From Bimuria novae-zelandiae CBS 107.79 (taxonomy: Eukaryota > Ascomycota > Dothideomycetes > Pleosporales > Didymosphaeriaceae): DNA of 64,000 nt. The stretch spans positions 585,654 to 649,653 of the forward strand of contig ML976688.1 of NCBI GenBank assembly GCA_010015655.1, in the 5' to 3' direction. The notes under the pieces were generated by a model. It searched no databases. It was not told the DNA's origin and saw nothing but the letters and a program-made list of their open reading frames with translations. Positions 26,486 to 37,800 of the stretch are shown piece after piece. Both the position numbers and the translations under genes were made by a program. Within the stretch, counting starts at the first letter, position 1. Each line of letters opens with the position of its first letter.

Positions 26486-28414
26486 AGTCGGGCACCCTAG
26501 TTTCCGACACCCCATAGTTTCCGACAGCCCCGCAACCTCGCCCCCCACCATGCACCACGACTAAATATTAACTTTAAATAACTTAATTTTTTACTAATTT
26601 TAAAAATATTTTTTTGCACTATTTTCGCTGCCTTTAAATAGCTAGCTATATAGAAGAAGATGTCTAGAATGCGCTTGTAGATCTTAAATCTAGGGTCGCT
26701 TTCGCTACTACTACCACCTAACACGGGGTCCTACGTAACACTCTTCGCGGCCACTTTAATAGTGCCTAACCCTATTAGTACGCTCACGACGGTAAATAAT
26801 AGCTTATAACTATTTAAGAAGAGCTTCTAGAAAAATAGATTCTTTAGTAAGAGGCCCTTAGTTATGCGCCAACGTACGCGCAAGTGCGGGCTATTATAAT
26901 TATTATTTTTAAGTAATAAGGTAACTATAAAAACCTAAGGAAAAAGTAGACTAGTTACTTTATATAACGCTACCTAGCTATTAAGTTAAAGTTAGGTTGC
27001 TAGACTAGCTAGGAACGCGTAAATAAGGCTACTTTAGAAAATATTAGGCACTTGTTTAACCTGTACAAAACGGTAAGCTAGATTCCCCCCCGGCGCAGGT
27101 ATAATGCTAACAAGGGTGGTATTATAAAGGGCTAGGGCATTAATAGGCTTGTTATAGGCTCTTCGCAGGAGAGTCCAAACGCCATACTAGTTAAGATAAT
27201 AAATGCCCGCACTTAGACCTCTATAGTAGAGTGTATCTTTGCGCTCGGCGTTGCTCTAGACCCCCTTATTATCTTTAAGGCTAAGAGTATCTAAGAGCAG
27301 TGGTTTAAGAAGGAGTTTTTGGCTTAGAACCCAGGCTAGCATGTTACCTTTTCGCAAAATAGATAGACGAGTAATAACATCGCTGTCGAGTGGCTAGAAA
27401 AGGTGTTTTTGCTACAGACTAAGCCTAATAATCCCTCCAAGGCACGGCTACTTATCGTCGATAGCTATAGTAGTTATACTTTAGACAAATTTATAACTAT
27501 ATATTACTTAAATAATATCTACTTACTCTTTTTTCTTGCTTATACTTTACATCTACTCTAGCCTTTAGATTTAGGCTATTTCTTAAGTCTGAAGGCGGCG
27601 TATCGGCGCTTTATCGGCGAATATACGGCTTAGACAGATAAAACAAAGCTTAGGAAGGCCAAGTTTCTCAAATTTTATGCAAAAGCACGTAAAATTAGCC
27701 TTCAAGAGCAGTGCATCCGATCTAGGTGGAAGGTAACAGGCTTATACCCTAAGAGCGTAAGGAAGCCCTTAGGTTCTCGCTGGGTAGTAGTGCGCGAACG
27801 GCCGTCAACACCACCCCCTTCTACCATGGATATTAGGACGCCAAAACGCGGCAGCGATGTTATAAAGCTATTTTTTTAGAAAGAATTACTTACTAACTAC
27901 ACGATAATGCGTTTAGCTTACTACTATAGCATTTAACTATACCTTAATAATAGTTACTATATAAGACCGTGAGATTACTTCCTTGCGTAAGCAGGTAGAG
28001 CAAGCTAACCCGCTAAAACGCTATAAAGTTATAACTAATTTAAATAATCTCTTTATAAGTCTTGCAAAAGTTCTCTCTTAAACTAATTAAAAGCCTATTT
28101 AACGTGGTCGCAAGGTGAGAAGCGTAGAGCAAGGGGTTATTATTATAAAGGAAAAGAGTAGCTCTAAGAAGGAAGCAGAGCAATTATTAATGTAACGTTT
28201 AGCACGGAATTAATAACTAACACGACGGTATCTTAATTGTGATTTAAGTGTAAATAAAGAAAGCGATTAAAATCCTTTAAATACAATTTTTTTAATGCTT
28301 TTTTAAAATTATTTAATGAAGCTGTGAGCACATTCGCAATGTAGAGTAGTGGCAGCGGCGAAATTTGGCGGGGTGTCGGAAAATGGGGGGTGTCGGAAAC
28401 TAGGGTGCCCGACT
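26486..28414 (+). mobile_element. Pogo/Fot1-type transposon (pogo-3) nested in solo LTR D
   Basis: Terminal inverted repeats begin AGTCGGGCACCCTAGTTTCC (26486-26505) with the complement ending at 28414. The direct dinucleotide TA flanks the element (26484-26485, 28415-28416). Inside the repeat the motif TTTCCGACA recurs twice at each end. Length is 1929 bp. The inner region is RIP-mutated while the surrounding LTR D is not, so mutation targeted the repeat itself. Confidence 0.92.
26740..28200 (+). pseudogene. Pogo-3 transposase (DDE_1) relic
   Basis: Near 27360-27500 it reads SNNIAVEWLEKVF, then ARLLIVDSYSSYTL (consensus LLIVDGHGSH, the second catalytic Asp). Next is a mutated LQPLDLGYFLSLKAAYRR at 27553-27610, then FLKFYAKARKISLQEQ, RSRWKVTGLYPKS and VRKPL at 27663-27770. 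This is the order found in fungal pogo/Fot1 DDE_1 proteins. The first half is strongly mutated, so no start could be chosen. Confidence 0.82.
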
Positions 28415-29507
28415 TACCATCCCGCCAAGATCATGGAAGGTGTACCATCCACGGACGGCGCTGCCATCCATCGATACTTGTGGATGGCAGAAGAAGGGTG
28501 GACGGTAACCAATAACCCTCTTGTATATAACCCAACACGAATACCCTTATGGCATTCGCGTTCAACCTGTTTATCAATCTATCGTTTGGATCTGACTAAG
28601 CAACCTCGTTGATTTGATTGTGCTGTACACACCTTCGATACCAACGTCCCAGTGACAAGCGTGAGCTATCACTACACCCTCTCCCGTCCTACCAAGTACT
28701 CCTGCCCGAGAACCAACCTTAACCCGTTTAGGACCAGCTATCCTAGATGGAACCTAACAGAAGCTAAGTTAAACTATATACTTAATCTTTATATAAAAGT
28801 AACTCCTAAAGTATAAAAACAAAGGACTATAGAAAGGTTTAGCAAAATAAAAGAAATGCCTAAAGTAAAATAGACTTTTACCTTTTAATTAGCTAGATAA
28901 GTATGATAGTAAAGCTATTTTTTTATTATTTTATAGTATATAGCGGGCACGTAATTATTAATATAAAAAAATACTAAAGTATAGTAACTATAGCTTTAAA
29001 AAAGTATGCAGGAGCCCGTTAGGCTAATTAGTAGCTTAAAATAAGACTACTCTAAAAAAGGTATATTACTTAAGTAGTTACTAAAAATACACGCGTAAAG
29101 CAAAGGGCTAATAAAACTACTAAGTAACGCCTTAACTAATAAGCCTATAAGGTATAAAGTTAACTTTAAAAATATATTAAAATATTTAAATTAGGTAGTA
29201 AGAATATCTTAAAGCCTTTTAATAAAACTATTAAGAAAAAAAAGCCTTAGCGTAAGGCTATACATATTAATAAGGCCTTATTTATTATATCTACCTTAAA
29301 GTTGTACAGCGGCTAAATAATTAGAATACTAAGAAGATATTAATAATTTAAGTAATTAGTAATTATTTATAGGCTTTAGAGACCTTAACTATAAAAAATC
29401 TTATAATAATATTAATTATAGGTAGTTTAGTAGCCTCATGTCACTGGCCAAGCGATCATATTGGGTGGCGCGTTCAGTGACGCGGCGCGCCAACTGCCAA
29501 GCTACGG

Positions 29508-29864
29508 TAGTGCTAGATAGCAGGCTTAGCTAGAAGTCGGGCTAAATAGGACCAAGACCCCTGCACAGCCAAATGGACATCAACAACAACATCATCATCA
29601 TCATCATCAATCAATCAGCTGGGCGTCCCGAGGCTTTTCGTACTAGTTCAACAAAGCAGGACGGCGCAAAGCATCGTTAGACACTAACTGAGCTGTTGAG
29701 AACAGCCTGCTGTTCCCGCACAATCGTTATGTGGACAGAAGGGCCCAAAATGTATATATCACCGAATGTCCACATTCATCCCTCATTCACACTCATCAAC
29801 AGCTTTCCTATTACGCTGGACTTCATTCTCATCTCCGCATACTACAGCGCGTTTCTCCTACAAC
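29508..29864. other. Upstream region of the secreted-protein gene
   Basis: Balanced composition with no RIP signature. It contains a CAACAA/ATC microsatellite at about 29579-29610 and a polypyrimidine-rich stretch before the ATG. It is the likely promoter and 5' leader of the gene at 29865; no TATA box was assigned. Confidence 0.5.
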
Positions 29865-30926
29865 ATGAAGACCTTAACCTCTTTGGCCTTGTTGGCCCTC
29901 ACCGGGACCCATCAAACCCTTGCCCATAACCCCAACGCCAACTGCAACGCTTTCGCCGATAGCTGCCTCAGTGGGCTCAGTGGAACAGGAGCAAACGTGG
30001 CACCGCCCAGGAGCAGCCGTTTAGCTGACTGTTCCAGCTTCCAGTTGGTGACGGTGACTCCGGCTCCTCGGTGAGTACTCACTTCCTCCCCTACCTCCCA
30101 TATCTCCACTGCCCTTCCGCCGCCTCCTCTAAAACCTGACCTCGTTCAGCTTGATCACCACCATCGTAGCCACCGTGACAGTGACAGTGACAACGACCAC
30201 AACCACCACCAACCTTGCCGCCCTCGTCCGCCGTCAAGTCACGGAGGTTCCGTCCAGTATCCCGTCCTACGCGACCCAGTGCTGCAGGAGCGCATCAGAC
30301 TATGCGAGCGCCTGCTCCTGCCTCGGGGTTACAGGCAAAACCACGACGGCCCCAACACCCACATCCACCGTCAGTCTGACAGCCACTACGACCACCACCG
30401 TTACTACGACCACAACTGCCTTCGCCTCGTTCACCTGTAGCATTGCTTTTGCGGAATGTTGCACGTCGGTCACCACTGGCGGTGACCAGATAGTTACTGG
30501 CCTGGGCTGTAAGTCTATCTCTGCAGTCTTAGCATTGAGAAATTTTCAGCAAAGAATATCATTGTAGTGCAACTATTCAAAAAAAATTGTGTTGTTGATA
30601 ACTCGGACAATAAGATTTGCCTGGATGGCTGACGAGGAATCTAGGTGACTTCAATGAGAGTTTTGGGCCACGCGCCTGCAATACGGCCACACCAACGGCC
30701 CTGTGCTGCACCGCACTGGTGGTACGTAGTCATTATTCCCATTCCAATTCGGAACTTATGCTGATAGCATTAGTTTTTACCCACTCCCCAATCTGCGATA
30801 TTGTGTAACTCTCCCACGCCTTTTCCATAGAGTCCATTCACTGCCACACATCTGTCGCCGGACATAGCGGCGAACGCGTGGCTGCAACCGAGTAGGAAGA
30901 AATCAATCAATCAATCAGTCTTGTAG
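29865..30926 (+). CDS. Small secreted Cys/Thr-rich protein (effector-like, hypothetical)
   Basis: I model four exons: 29865-30070, 30150-30508, 30645-30721 and 30831-30926. Introns have donors GTGAGT, GTAAGT and GTACGT and acceptors CAG, TAG and TAG; the frame stays open across all joins, giving about 245 residues. Residues 1-20 (MKTLTSLALLALTGTHQTLA) form a clear signal peptide. There is a dibasic LVRR near residue 96, a candidate Kex2 site. Two Thr-rich tracts (about 79-89 and 147-158) flank a Cys cluster (CC, then ACSCLG). About 14 Cys lie in the mature part, including two further CC pairs. This predicts an extracellular or wall-associated protein. I know no family for it. It lies directly beside TE nest 1. 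The last exon is the least certain; the third Cys-rich exon fits well. Confidence 0.68.
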
Positions 30927-31800
30927 GCGACAACGAGTTTTGGGGGGTCGCGCTGAGCGCTCCGGCTTAAATGTTGAAGTTGAAGTTGTGTTGTGTTGTA
31001 GTGTTGGTTGGTTTAGTGGGGTTCGGTGGGTTTTTTGGTGCGGGGTAAGGTTGTGCATTGGGGAGATGGGTGCGGTTGAGCGGCTGAAATTAGTGCAAGT
31101 CCCCCATAGTCAGGGGGCATTCCCTGCAATTTAATCCAGTCAGCCTGTCTAACTTATAGCTAATTTTGAACATTTGCGATACCTCACTTCTAAATTACGT
31201 TTGCATCGTCGCCTACGGGCTTGATTCGTAGAGAGCCTCATTCTGTAGCGTATCAGACTTTCTTTCCTACAGCACCACCGCCATGCGCTTATCACTCCAA
31301 TTTCTCGTAAAAGGGTCTTATCCGAACCTTAGAACCTCACTCTGATGCTAGCAAGTCATGATTCATGCAAGGTCGCCACCCCGGTCGGTACTTCCAATCA
31401 AAGCAATTACCAATCCCGGCTAGTGCAGAACGACCCCCCACCTCCCACCTAATCATCACGGTGTAAATTACTTGTGGTCATCCAGTAGGTGGCTGCTATG
31501 AATGGACATCTGTCACGTTATTGATGATGTGTTCTCAGAATATGTTTGCCCCACTTATACTCTGCCCTTTTCTACAGGCATCAGACAATATGTCAAGCAC
31601 TAATCCCGAGAAAAGAGTTCTTGATTCGCCATTCGAAGTATTTGCAACTTCGTAGGTGTTCTCGAAATATTTATTGGTCCTTACTACCGTATTGACACAC
31701 GTGCCGCCCCGGTTCGCGTGCCGCCCCAGTAACAACAACATGCTCATCACCACAAAGATAAGGCTATAGAGAGCCACAAAATAGCTATTATTACAAGATT
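30927..31800. other. Intergenic region, no supported gene
   Basis: Normal composition, including a G/T-rich stretch at 30940-31070 just after the gene (possible 3' flank). Short open frames exist but none has a credible start, homology or splice structure. Confidence 0.5.
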
Positions 31801-32418
31801 TTTTAGTGAAGAGACTTGTAACATGCTCGCGATTAGTATAGCTTTTAAGAACTTCTTTAAAGCTATACTACTACTAGCGCGTCTTTTAGGCTTAAGCTTT
31901 AAAAAAGAAGCTTTTAAGGCTTTACACTTAACTTTTTTATATAGTTTTAAATACTTTTTTTATATTTTAAGCTACTCTTTTTATCTCCCACATAGCCTCT
32001 TATTTAGTCTTTATTTAATTTATCTTCTCCTTAGCTCTTTTTTTTATGCTTCTCCTCTTTCTCTTTCTCTCTAAGTAGCTTAGCAGACTTTTAAAGCTCC
32101 TTTTATATTAAAGTTATTTATTTACTTTCTCGCGTGCACGTGCCTCTCTAATCCTATAAAAAGACTAAAGTACTATACTACTATAGTAGTCCTGCCTTTA
32201 TTATAATTTAAGACGCCTACTACGATTTTTATAATATTCTTTTGTATTAGAAGCATTGCTTAAGTCCTTATTTTTATATTAAAGTAGTTAGTTTTATACT
32301 TAAATATAATAAAGCGTTTAAGAAAGTGCCTTTAACTTCTTAGTAGTAATATATTTTACTATAGACTATATAAAATAATTTAAATAACTTCTTTTAACCT
32401 TTTTATAAGTTTCTAGAG
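31801..32418. other. Unassigned RIP-like AT-rich stretch
   Basis: The composition changes abruptly near 31800 to TA-rich, marking the edge of the second repeat block. The minus strand of 31830-32080 is Lys-rich when read through stops, as in some transposase tails, but this is too weak to assign. Confidence 0.4.
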
Positions 32419-32579
32419 TGTAAGGGACTAGGTGCTCAAGGAGCCAAAGGTGTTAAAAGAATACTTATAAATTTAATAAAAAGTCTAAAGGTATGCTTCA
32501 GGCGTTAAACTTATATATCTAAGGTTTACATAACTAAAGATTAAAAATCTAAAGTAATAACTAGGCGTAGCCTATTATA
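32419..32579 (-). repeat. 3' LTR of Gypsy B2
   Basis: 161 bp, TGTAAGGGACTAGG to CCTATTATA, the reverse complement of the B1 LTRs with transition differences. Confidence 0.87.
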
Positions 32580-33516
32580 TACCCCCTTACCTTTATTAGG
32601 GATAAAGAAAAAATTTTATATCTTATCTTACTATATAGCTTTGCGATTATTTTATTATCTACTTATAATTTTTTTACTATTATAAATCTCGTACTATTTC
32701 TATTCTCGCGTGCCTGATTTTATATTCTTACTATAAGTAGTTATTATAGTAGTGTGTTCGCGCTGGTGCGTTTACTTATTATTATATATATAAAATTACT
32801 TTTTGCCTAGCGTCTAAATCTTATTCTTTTATGTTTCTTTTTTTCTTATCTTAACTTCGTGCACTATAATATCTTACTTTTAGCTTAGTTATTTTTAACT
32901 TTATAATTTAATTTCTTTTCTTAATTTAATAAGATAGCTAGCCCTTCGCGTAATAGTTACGTAATAAAGACTCTTAAGCATTAAAAGCGTACTATTAATT
33001 CTAATAATAACATAAAAGAAGTCTTGAACCTATTATAGTTACTAAGCTACTAATTTAAGCAGACTAAGCGTTTTAAAAAATAAAGCTACTATTTTTAATA
33101 CTAGTGTAATTCTCCTTAGCTAGCTTATTAAGAAGTGTAGTCCTTTTAAAGCTTATAAAATAAGTTCTAGACCCTCTTTTAGGCCTTTTTTTTTTTACCT
33201 TCTAACTTAACTCCTTACTTTCCTAACCTCCTTTTTAATTTTTTATTAGCCTAGGTGTACGCACTTGCTAACTTAATTAGCTTAGCTTTTAAGACCTAGT
33301 TTTGCTACGCGCGATAATTAAGCGCTAGTATATTAATTATATTACTTATAAACGCGTCTATTAGTAGGTGCTAGCGGGTAAGATAGTGTCCTGTAAAAGG
33401 TGCTATACCTATAAGCTTATTAGCTATACTAGACAAGTATACTTTAGTCTAACTTATTTTAGAAAACTTTAAGATATGCTTTACTAACTTCTTCCCTTAC
33501 TTAGATTTAGCCTACC

Positions 33517-33769
33517 TGTCGGTTCACAGGTAGCAAGGAATAAACAAGTAACTCTCTGTCTTTGGTATCTGGTGTCTGTCTTGTCTTGTGTGTGTGCTAT
33601 GATAGTTCTATATACCTTCCTTCCAGTTCTTGTGGATGTGATAGAGTACCAGGTGGTGTGGAGGCGAAGGGGTTTCGGTACAGTATCAGGTTAACTAGAA
33701 GTGAGGGGGTACAGGGGTATGATAGGGTTACACAGTTCCCTTAGTGCGGAAGGCGAGGCTGTGCAGACA
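33517..33769 (+). repeat. Solo LTR, family C (copy 2), in Gypsy B2
   Basis: 253 bp, TGTCGGTTCACAGG to TGTGCAGACA, with TSD CTACC at 33512-33516 and 33770-33774. B1 is uninterrupted at the matching site near 21975. Almost free of RIP changes. Confidence 0.93.
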
Positions 33770-34107
33770 CTACCCTTAATAAAGTTAGCCACGAAAAATT
33801 CGCTAATATTATAGTTATAAGTATAAGCTACCTTATAAATAAGGTTTTAAAAAGTAGCTAAAAGTAAAAAGCTGTTCTTATTAATCTTAACGCGTTCTAT
33901 TTAACTTATAAAGTTATTATTATTAATTACTATGCCTCCTTTAAGAGTGAGACTACTACTATTTTAGGCCTTATTACTTTTTCTTTTAAAATCATTTAGC
34001 TCTTAGGGCGCATCGCTATTATAATTAAAATAACTTTTAACTTTTTTTAAGTTCATATTACTAACTTTAAAATATTTTATTAAGAGTGTAAGAACTCTTT
34101 TACAAGT

Positions 34108-34281
34108 TATTATAAAGGGGCACCTTGCTAGAGCTTTCTACGCTAGCTAGGATTGATCCAAGCAGCCGAGCAGCCAAGCTCGCGATACCCTAAACCCCTA
34201 AATAGCTTAGTGTCTTAGTAGAGCTTCCTCTCCTTAATAGTCTTTATTTTTAACCCCCCTAATTATTAACTAAGCGCTATA
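34108..34281. repeat. Left LTR of element E
   Basis: 174 bp; shares the block CACCTTGCTAGAGC and the end AACTAAGCGC with the right copy. It contains AAGCAGCCGAGCAGCC, the unmutated counterpart of the microsatellite in the right copy. Confidence 0.8.
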
Positions 34282-34899
34282 GTTATAAGCTTCATACTTT
34301 TATAATTACTATATAGTATACTTACTTTACCTTAATTAATAATTAAAGTAGTAAGCTATTACTTACTTTTTATTATTTTAACGCTTAAGTCTCGACGCTT
34401 ATAATCTATAATAGAGCTAAATTATATAATAACTACTATAAATGTCCGTACGCAGCAGCGTTACGGTCGGAATACTAGTTATCGCGCGAGAAGGATGCGT
34501 GTGTACGTGCGCGAACAGCCGAGCGTAAACATGTATATATTCTCCTTTTTATTTGTATAACAAATAAGACAAGCAAGAACTAAATGTTATTGCCTACCCT
34601 TACTATCCGTACGCTGTGCATACTGTACACTACTTTTACTTTTACTATTTAAGTGCTTATCCTATGAGTAGCTAGCTAAAAGAGCCTATTTAACACTAAT
34701 TAGTAATTAATTAATAAGGTTAACTATAAATTAGTAAGAGTAATAATAGAGTACCTACGCCTTATAAGGTATTTTATTTTATTACTTATCCTTAGGGATA
34801 GTAAATTAATTCTTTATAATATATAATAAGCCCTACTATTATGTAAAGTAAGGAAGAGATAGTATAAAACGTATACTAATAATAAAGCTATATAATCTA

Positions 34900-37800
34900 G
34901 TAGCTAGATAATAGTAGTACCCGCGCGATCTACTACAAAGTAATTAATTATACTTTTATAATAAGATCTTACTAGCAATTAATAGCTCCGCGCGATAATA
35001 AGAAAAACTAAAAATAATTCTTATTATATAAATAACTTGCAAAGGATATATAGATATTAAAAGTAATAGTATAAAAGGAGACTAACCTAGAGTACTAAAA
35101 TAATAGAATTAATATATTAAAGGCTCTAATAAGCCTGCAACTCTAATTATACGTAGGCTATATAATTACTAATTTTTATATAATAATCTAGAAGGGTACT
35201 ACCCTTTTTAGCTTATATATTAAAGATTTTAATAAATAGACGCTATAAGACTTCTCTACATTTAAACGCGTATTTAAAAGAGAGTTTATATAAGTACTAG
35301 AGGATAAGGGAATTACACTATAATTAAATAGTAAAGGTACCTAAGCTTAGAAGCTATATAATATAGCTTAGGGGAAGGTAAAGAGAGTTACTTATACGTA
35401 ACTTTTATTACTATATAGGGTTCTACACAAACGTATAAATAACACGCCGCTACTAGAATAACCTTCTTAGTAGCTATAGCAAGCACTTATAATTGCACTA
35501 TAATTAGAGCTACGATACCCCTTGTATAAATAATAAATACTAGTTTACACGTCTATCGCCGCACTATACCCGTATAGTACACCACTAGTCGAGCCATACC
35601 TATTAGAACCACTTATAGGATAGTACCTACCTGCGCAACTTCTATCGCCCTATAACCTATATAACTTTTTACTACTAAGGGATAGCGTTAATAAACGGCT
35701 CCTAGTAGATAAAATAATATAATTTTAGAAGGCATAAAAGAAGGAGAATAACTACTTAGGCTAGCTATATAATATACTAATAAATAAAATAAGTATATTT
35801 ATTAATCTATACTAGCGCTTAGATATTTAGGACACTTAGTACGCAGGTATTTTTTTAAATATCTTAATAGACTATATAAGTGCGTACTACTTATGTAGGA
35901 TAGGCCCTAGCTATATATAAAAGTTATTATATAAAAACCTAAGTAATTACTTTAATACTAACGTTAATTATAGCTAGTACTAAATAGACTAAACGACAAT
36001 AACCTTTGCATAGTATAGATAAGAAAACCTAAAAAAGACCCTATATAAAGTCCTTAAGGCTATAATTAATAAGTTTACTCTTATATAAAGATCTCTAGGC
36101 CTAGAATTTTAAAGTAAAGTACTACTATATACCGCCATTATACGAGCCTATGAAGGGTAATTAGAGCTTAAATAAGCTATATTCTTAATTAAACCTTCGT
36201 GCGAAGCTCTATTTAGTGACTTTTATATATTACTCTAAGTTATAATTAATAGATAGGGTAATATATATCTATTTAATCTAGTTAATTTATACTACATAGA
36301 TTATAGATATAGATTGGCATCCCGTACACGAGAATATACCTAGCTAGGATTTACTCTACGTAAAAGAGTTTTCTAAAGATTATATAGACTAAGGTTATTC
36401 CTATAATTAATATTAAGACCCTATATAATAGTTAAGAAATACTTTATATATTATAAGGAAGGATACTAGTTATTTAATTGCTTTTAGACTAACCTTACGC
36501 GTGCGACTTAATAATATATTATTATATATAAAGGACTTTATAATAAAATCCCCTTATATAAAGAGGTTATTACGTATATTTAAGAGTTTAAGAGGGGGTC
36601 GGAGCATAAAGAAGATAATTCGTACGAAGATAAATTATACATAAATAAAGAAGAAGGGGAAGAAGCTATCTACTACCTTACTACTATTATATACCTTTAC
36701 CGTACGACGGGGGAGGATATATATAGTATTAAAGCTAAGGGATATGCTAAATAGTTTATTCTTAAAGACTAATACTATACAGCCTACTAAGGAAAACTCT
36801 AGGACACAGGTATAGCTAAAGTTTTAATAGTTAAAAGAGCATAACTAGAGGCGTATATATAAAAGAATCCTTATATAAAAATTAACTAAATACTAAGCTA
36901 AGCTAATATTAGTTTTAGTAGCTAAAGCGTAAAAGAATTAATTCGTACTATGTTATAAGGCTCTCACACCTTGTTCCGATCCGGGTTAGGGCGGTAAGGT
37001 ATCGTGGTGCTTCACGGATTATTCAGTGGTACAAGTTGATGCGACACTTAGCGCGGCTGGACAATCCAATCTTATAACGAGTAAGATAACTATTAATCTA
37101 TATAGGAGAACGTACTCGCACAGAAGATATTGTAGTTGGCTACGAAGGAAGGAAATAACATAAGGAACCGTCCTTGCTATATACCTCCCCTGTCCCATAG
37201 AATCCCACGATGTCCCACATCCCTCGTTCCTGGGATTTCCTGGGATATCGTGGGACGTCACGTGACCCACGTCACGTGGTCTCACGATGTCCCATGGTCT
37301 TGGCACCTGGGACGATCTGGGACATTACATAAGCCGAGGTGGGGCCGGCGTGCCGTCATAAGGCCTTCTCGTCCCACCCGTCGCCTTCTGGTCCATAACA
37401 TACTATATAAATTAATAATCCCTTAGATTTATTATATATTATATTCTTAATACGCTAACGCCTTTCCTCCTTTACTTTATAAATGTAGATTAACTTAGTG
37501 CGTATTTTAATAATATCTTAAATATTATTATACGTAAGGATAGCACGATAGTCCCTATTATACGTAAATATGGACACTTGTTCTTTAACGTTAGTAAAAA
37601 AAAGCTATATTTTTTTTTACTAAAACTAAACTTCGCCGCCTTTATTAAAGATTTAGATATTCCAGTATAGAATAGCTTTATAAGATACTTATAAGAGCTA
37701 GACACGATGTTAATACCTTTATATTAAAAAAAAATAAAAAAATTCTACTATATATACTAATTATATAACTAAGCACCATGCTAGTTTAAGTTTTTTATTA

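Larger units (their letters stand above)
26372..28759 (+). repeat. Solo LTR, family D (copy 1), split by pogo-3
   Basis: It starts TGTTAGGATCTG at 26372, ends GGAACCTAACA at 28759, and has TSD GAAGC at 26367-26371 and 28760-28764. The 1929-bp pogo-3 sits inside at 26486-28414; without it the LTR is about 459 bp, close to the 476 bp of the inverted copy at 52239-52714. The family's ends match that copy (TGTTAGGATCTG and a CTAACA or CTTAACA end). Confidence 0.9.
23464..29450 (+). pseudogene. Pogo-1 transposase (DDE_1) relic in three pieces
   Basis: Piece 1 (23464-24114) contains YNIDKKG followed by ILLSITSRLKRIFN at about 23840-23912 and EWISLISCICADGS near 23960, the Asp-containing start of a DDE_1 catalytic core. 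Piece 2 (25821-26371), after the Tc1-like insertion, contains VQPLNICVFKPL near 26010 (family consensus LQPLDVxxFxPL) and SITKRDFFSLF near 26105. Piece 3 (28765-29450), after solo LTR D, is a Lys-rich tail as in fungal pogo proteins. The pieces are colinear and on the same strand. Many stops are at former Gln codons. The N-terminal helix-turn-helix should lie near 23464-23800 but is too mutated to read. Confidence 0.75.
2491..29507. mobile_element. Pogo/Fot1-type DNA transposon, expanded to 27 kb by nested insertions (pogo-1)
   Basis: The left terminus starts CCGTAGCTTGG (2491-2501), is interrupted by Gypsy A, and resumes at 9751 with CAGTTGGCGCGCCGC. The right terminus is its inverted copy at 29465-29507. 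About 43 bp of terminal inverted repeat can be aligned with three transition differences. Both ends are flanked by the dinucleotide TA (2489-2490 and 29508-29509). Removing the inserted elements leaves roughly 2.1 kb, a normal size for fungal pogo/Fot1 elements. The remaining coding pieces at 23464-24114, 25821-26371 and 28765-29450 carry DDE_1 motifs in the right order. Insertions, left to right: Gypsy A, Gypsy B1 (with a Copia), solo LTR C, a Tc1-like element, and solo LTR D (with pogo-3). Confidence 0.88.

Noticed and set aside
29696..29929. A 77-codon frame overlapping the start of the secreted-protein gene
   Set aside because: Different phase from the frame encoding the signal peptide and Cys pattern; no continuation across introns.
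31535..31777. An 80-codon minus-strand frame with a hydrophobic start resembling a signal peptide
   Set aside because: Begins with GTG rather than ATG, has no supported promoter or intron, and has no recognisable product.
31823..32074. An 83-codon Phe/Leu-rich plus-strand frame
   Set aside because: Lies in AT-rich mutated DNA where such frames arise by composition.
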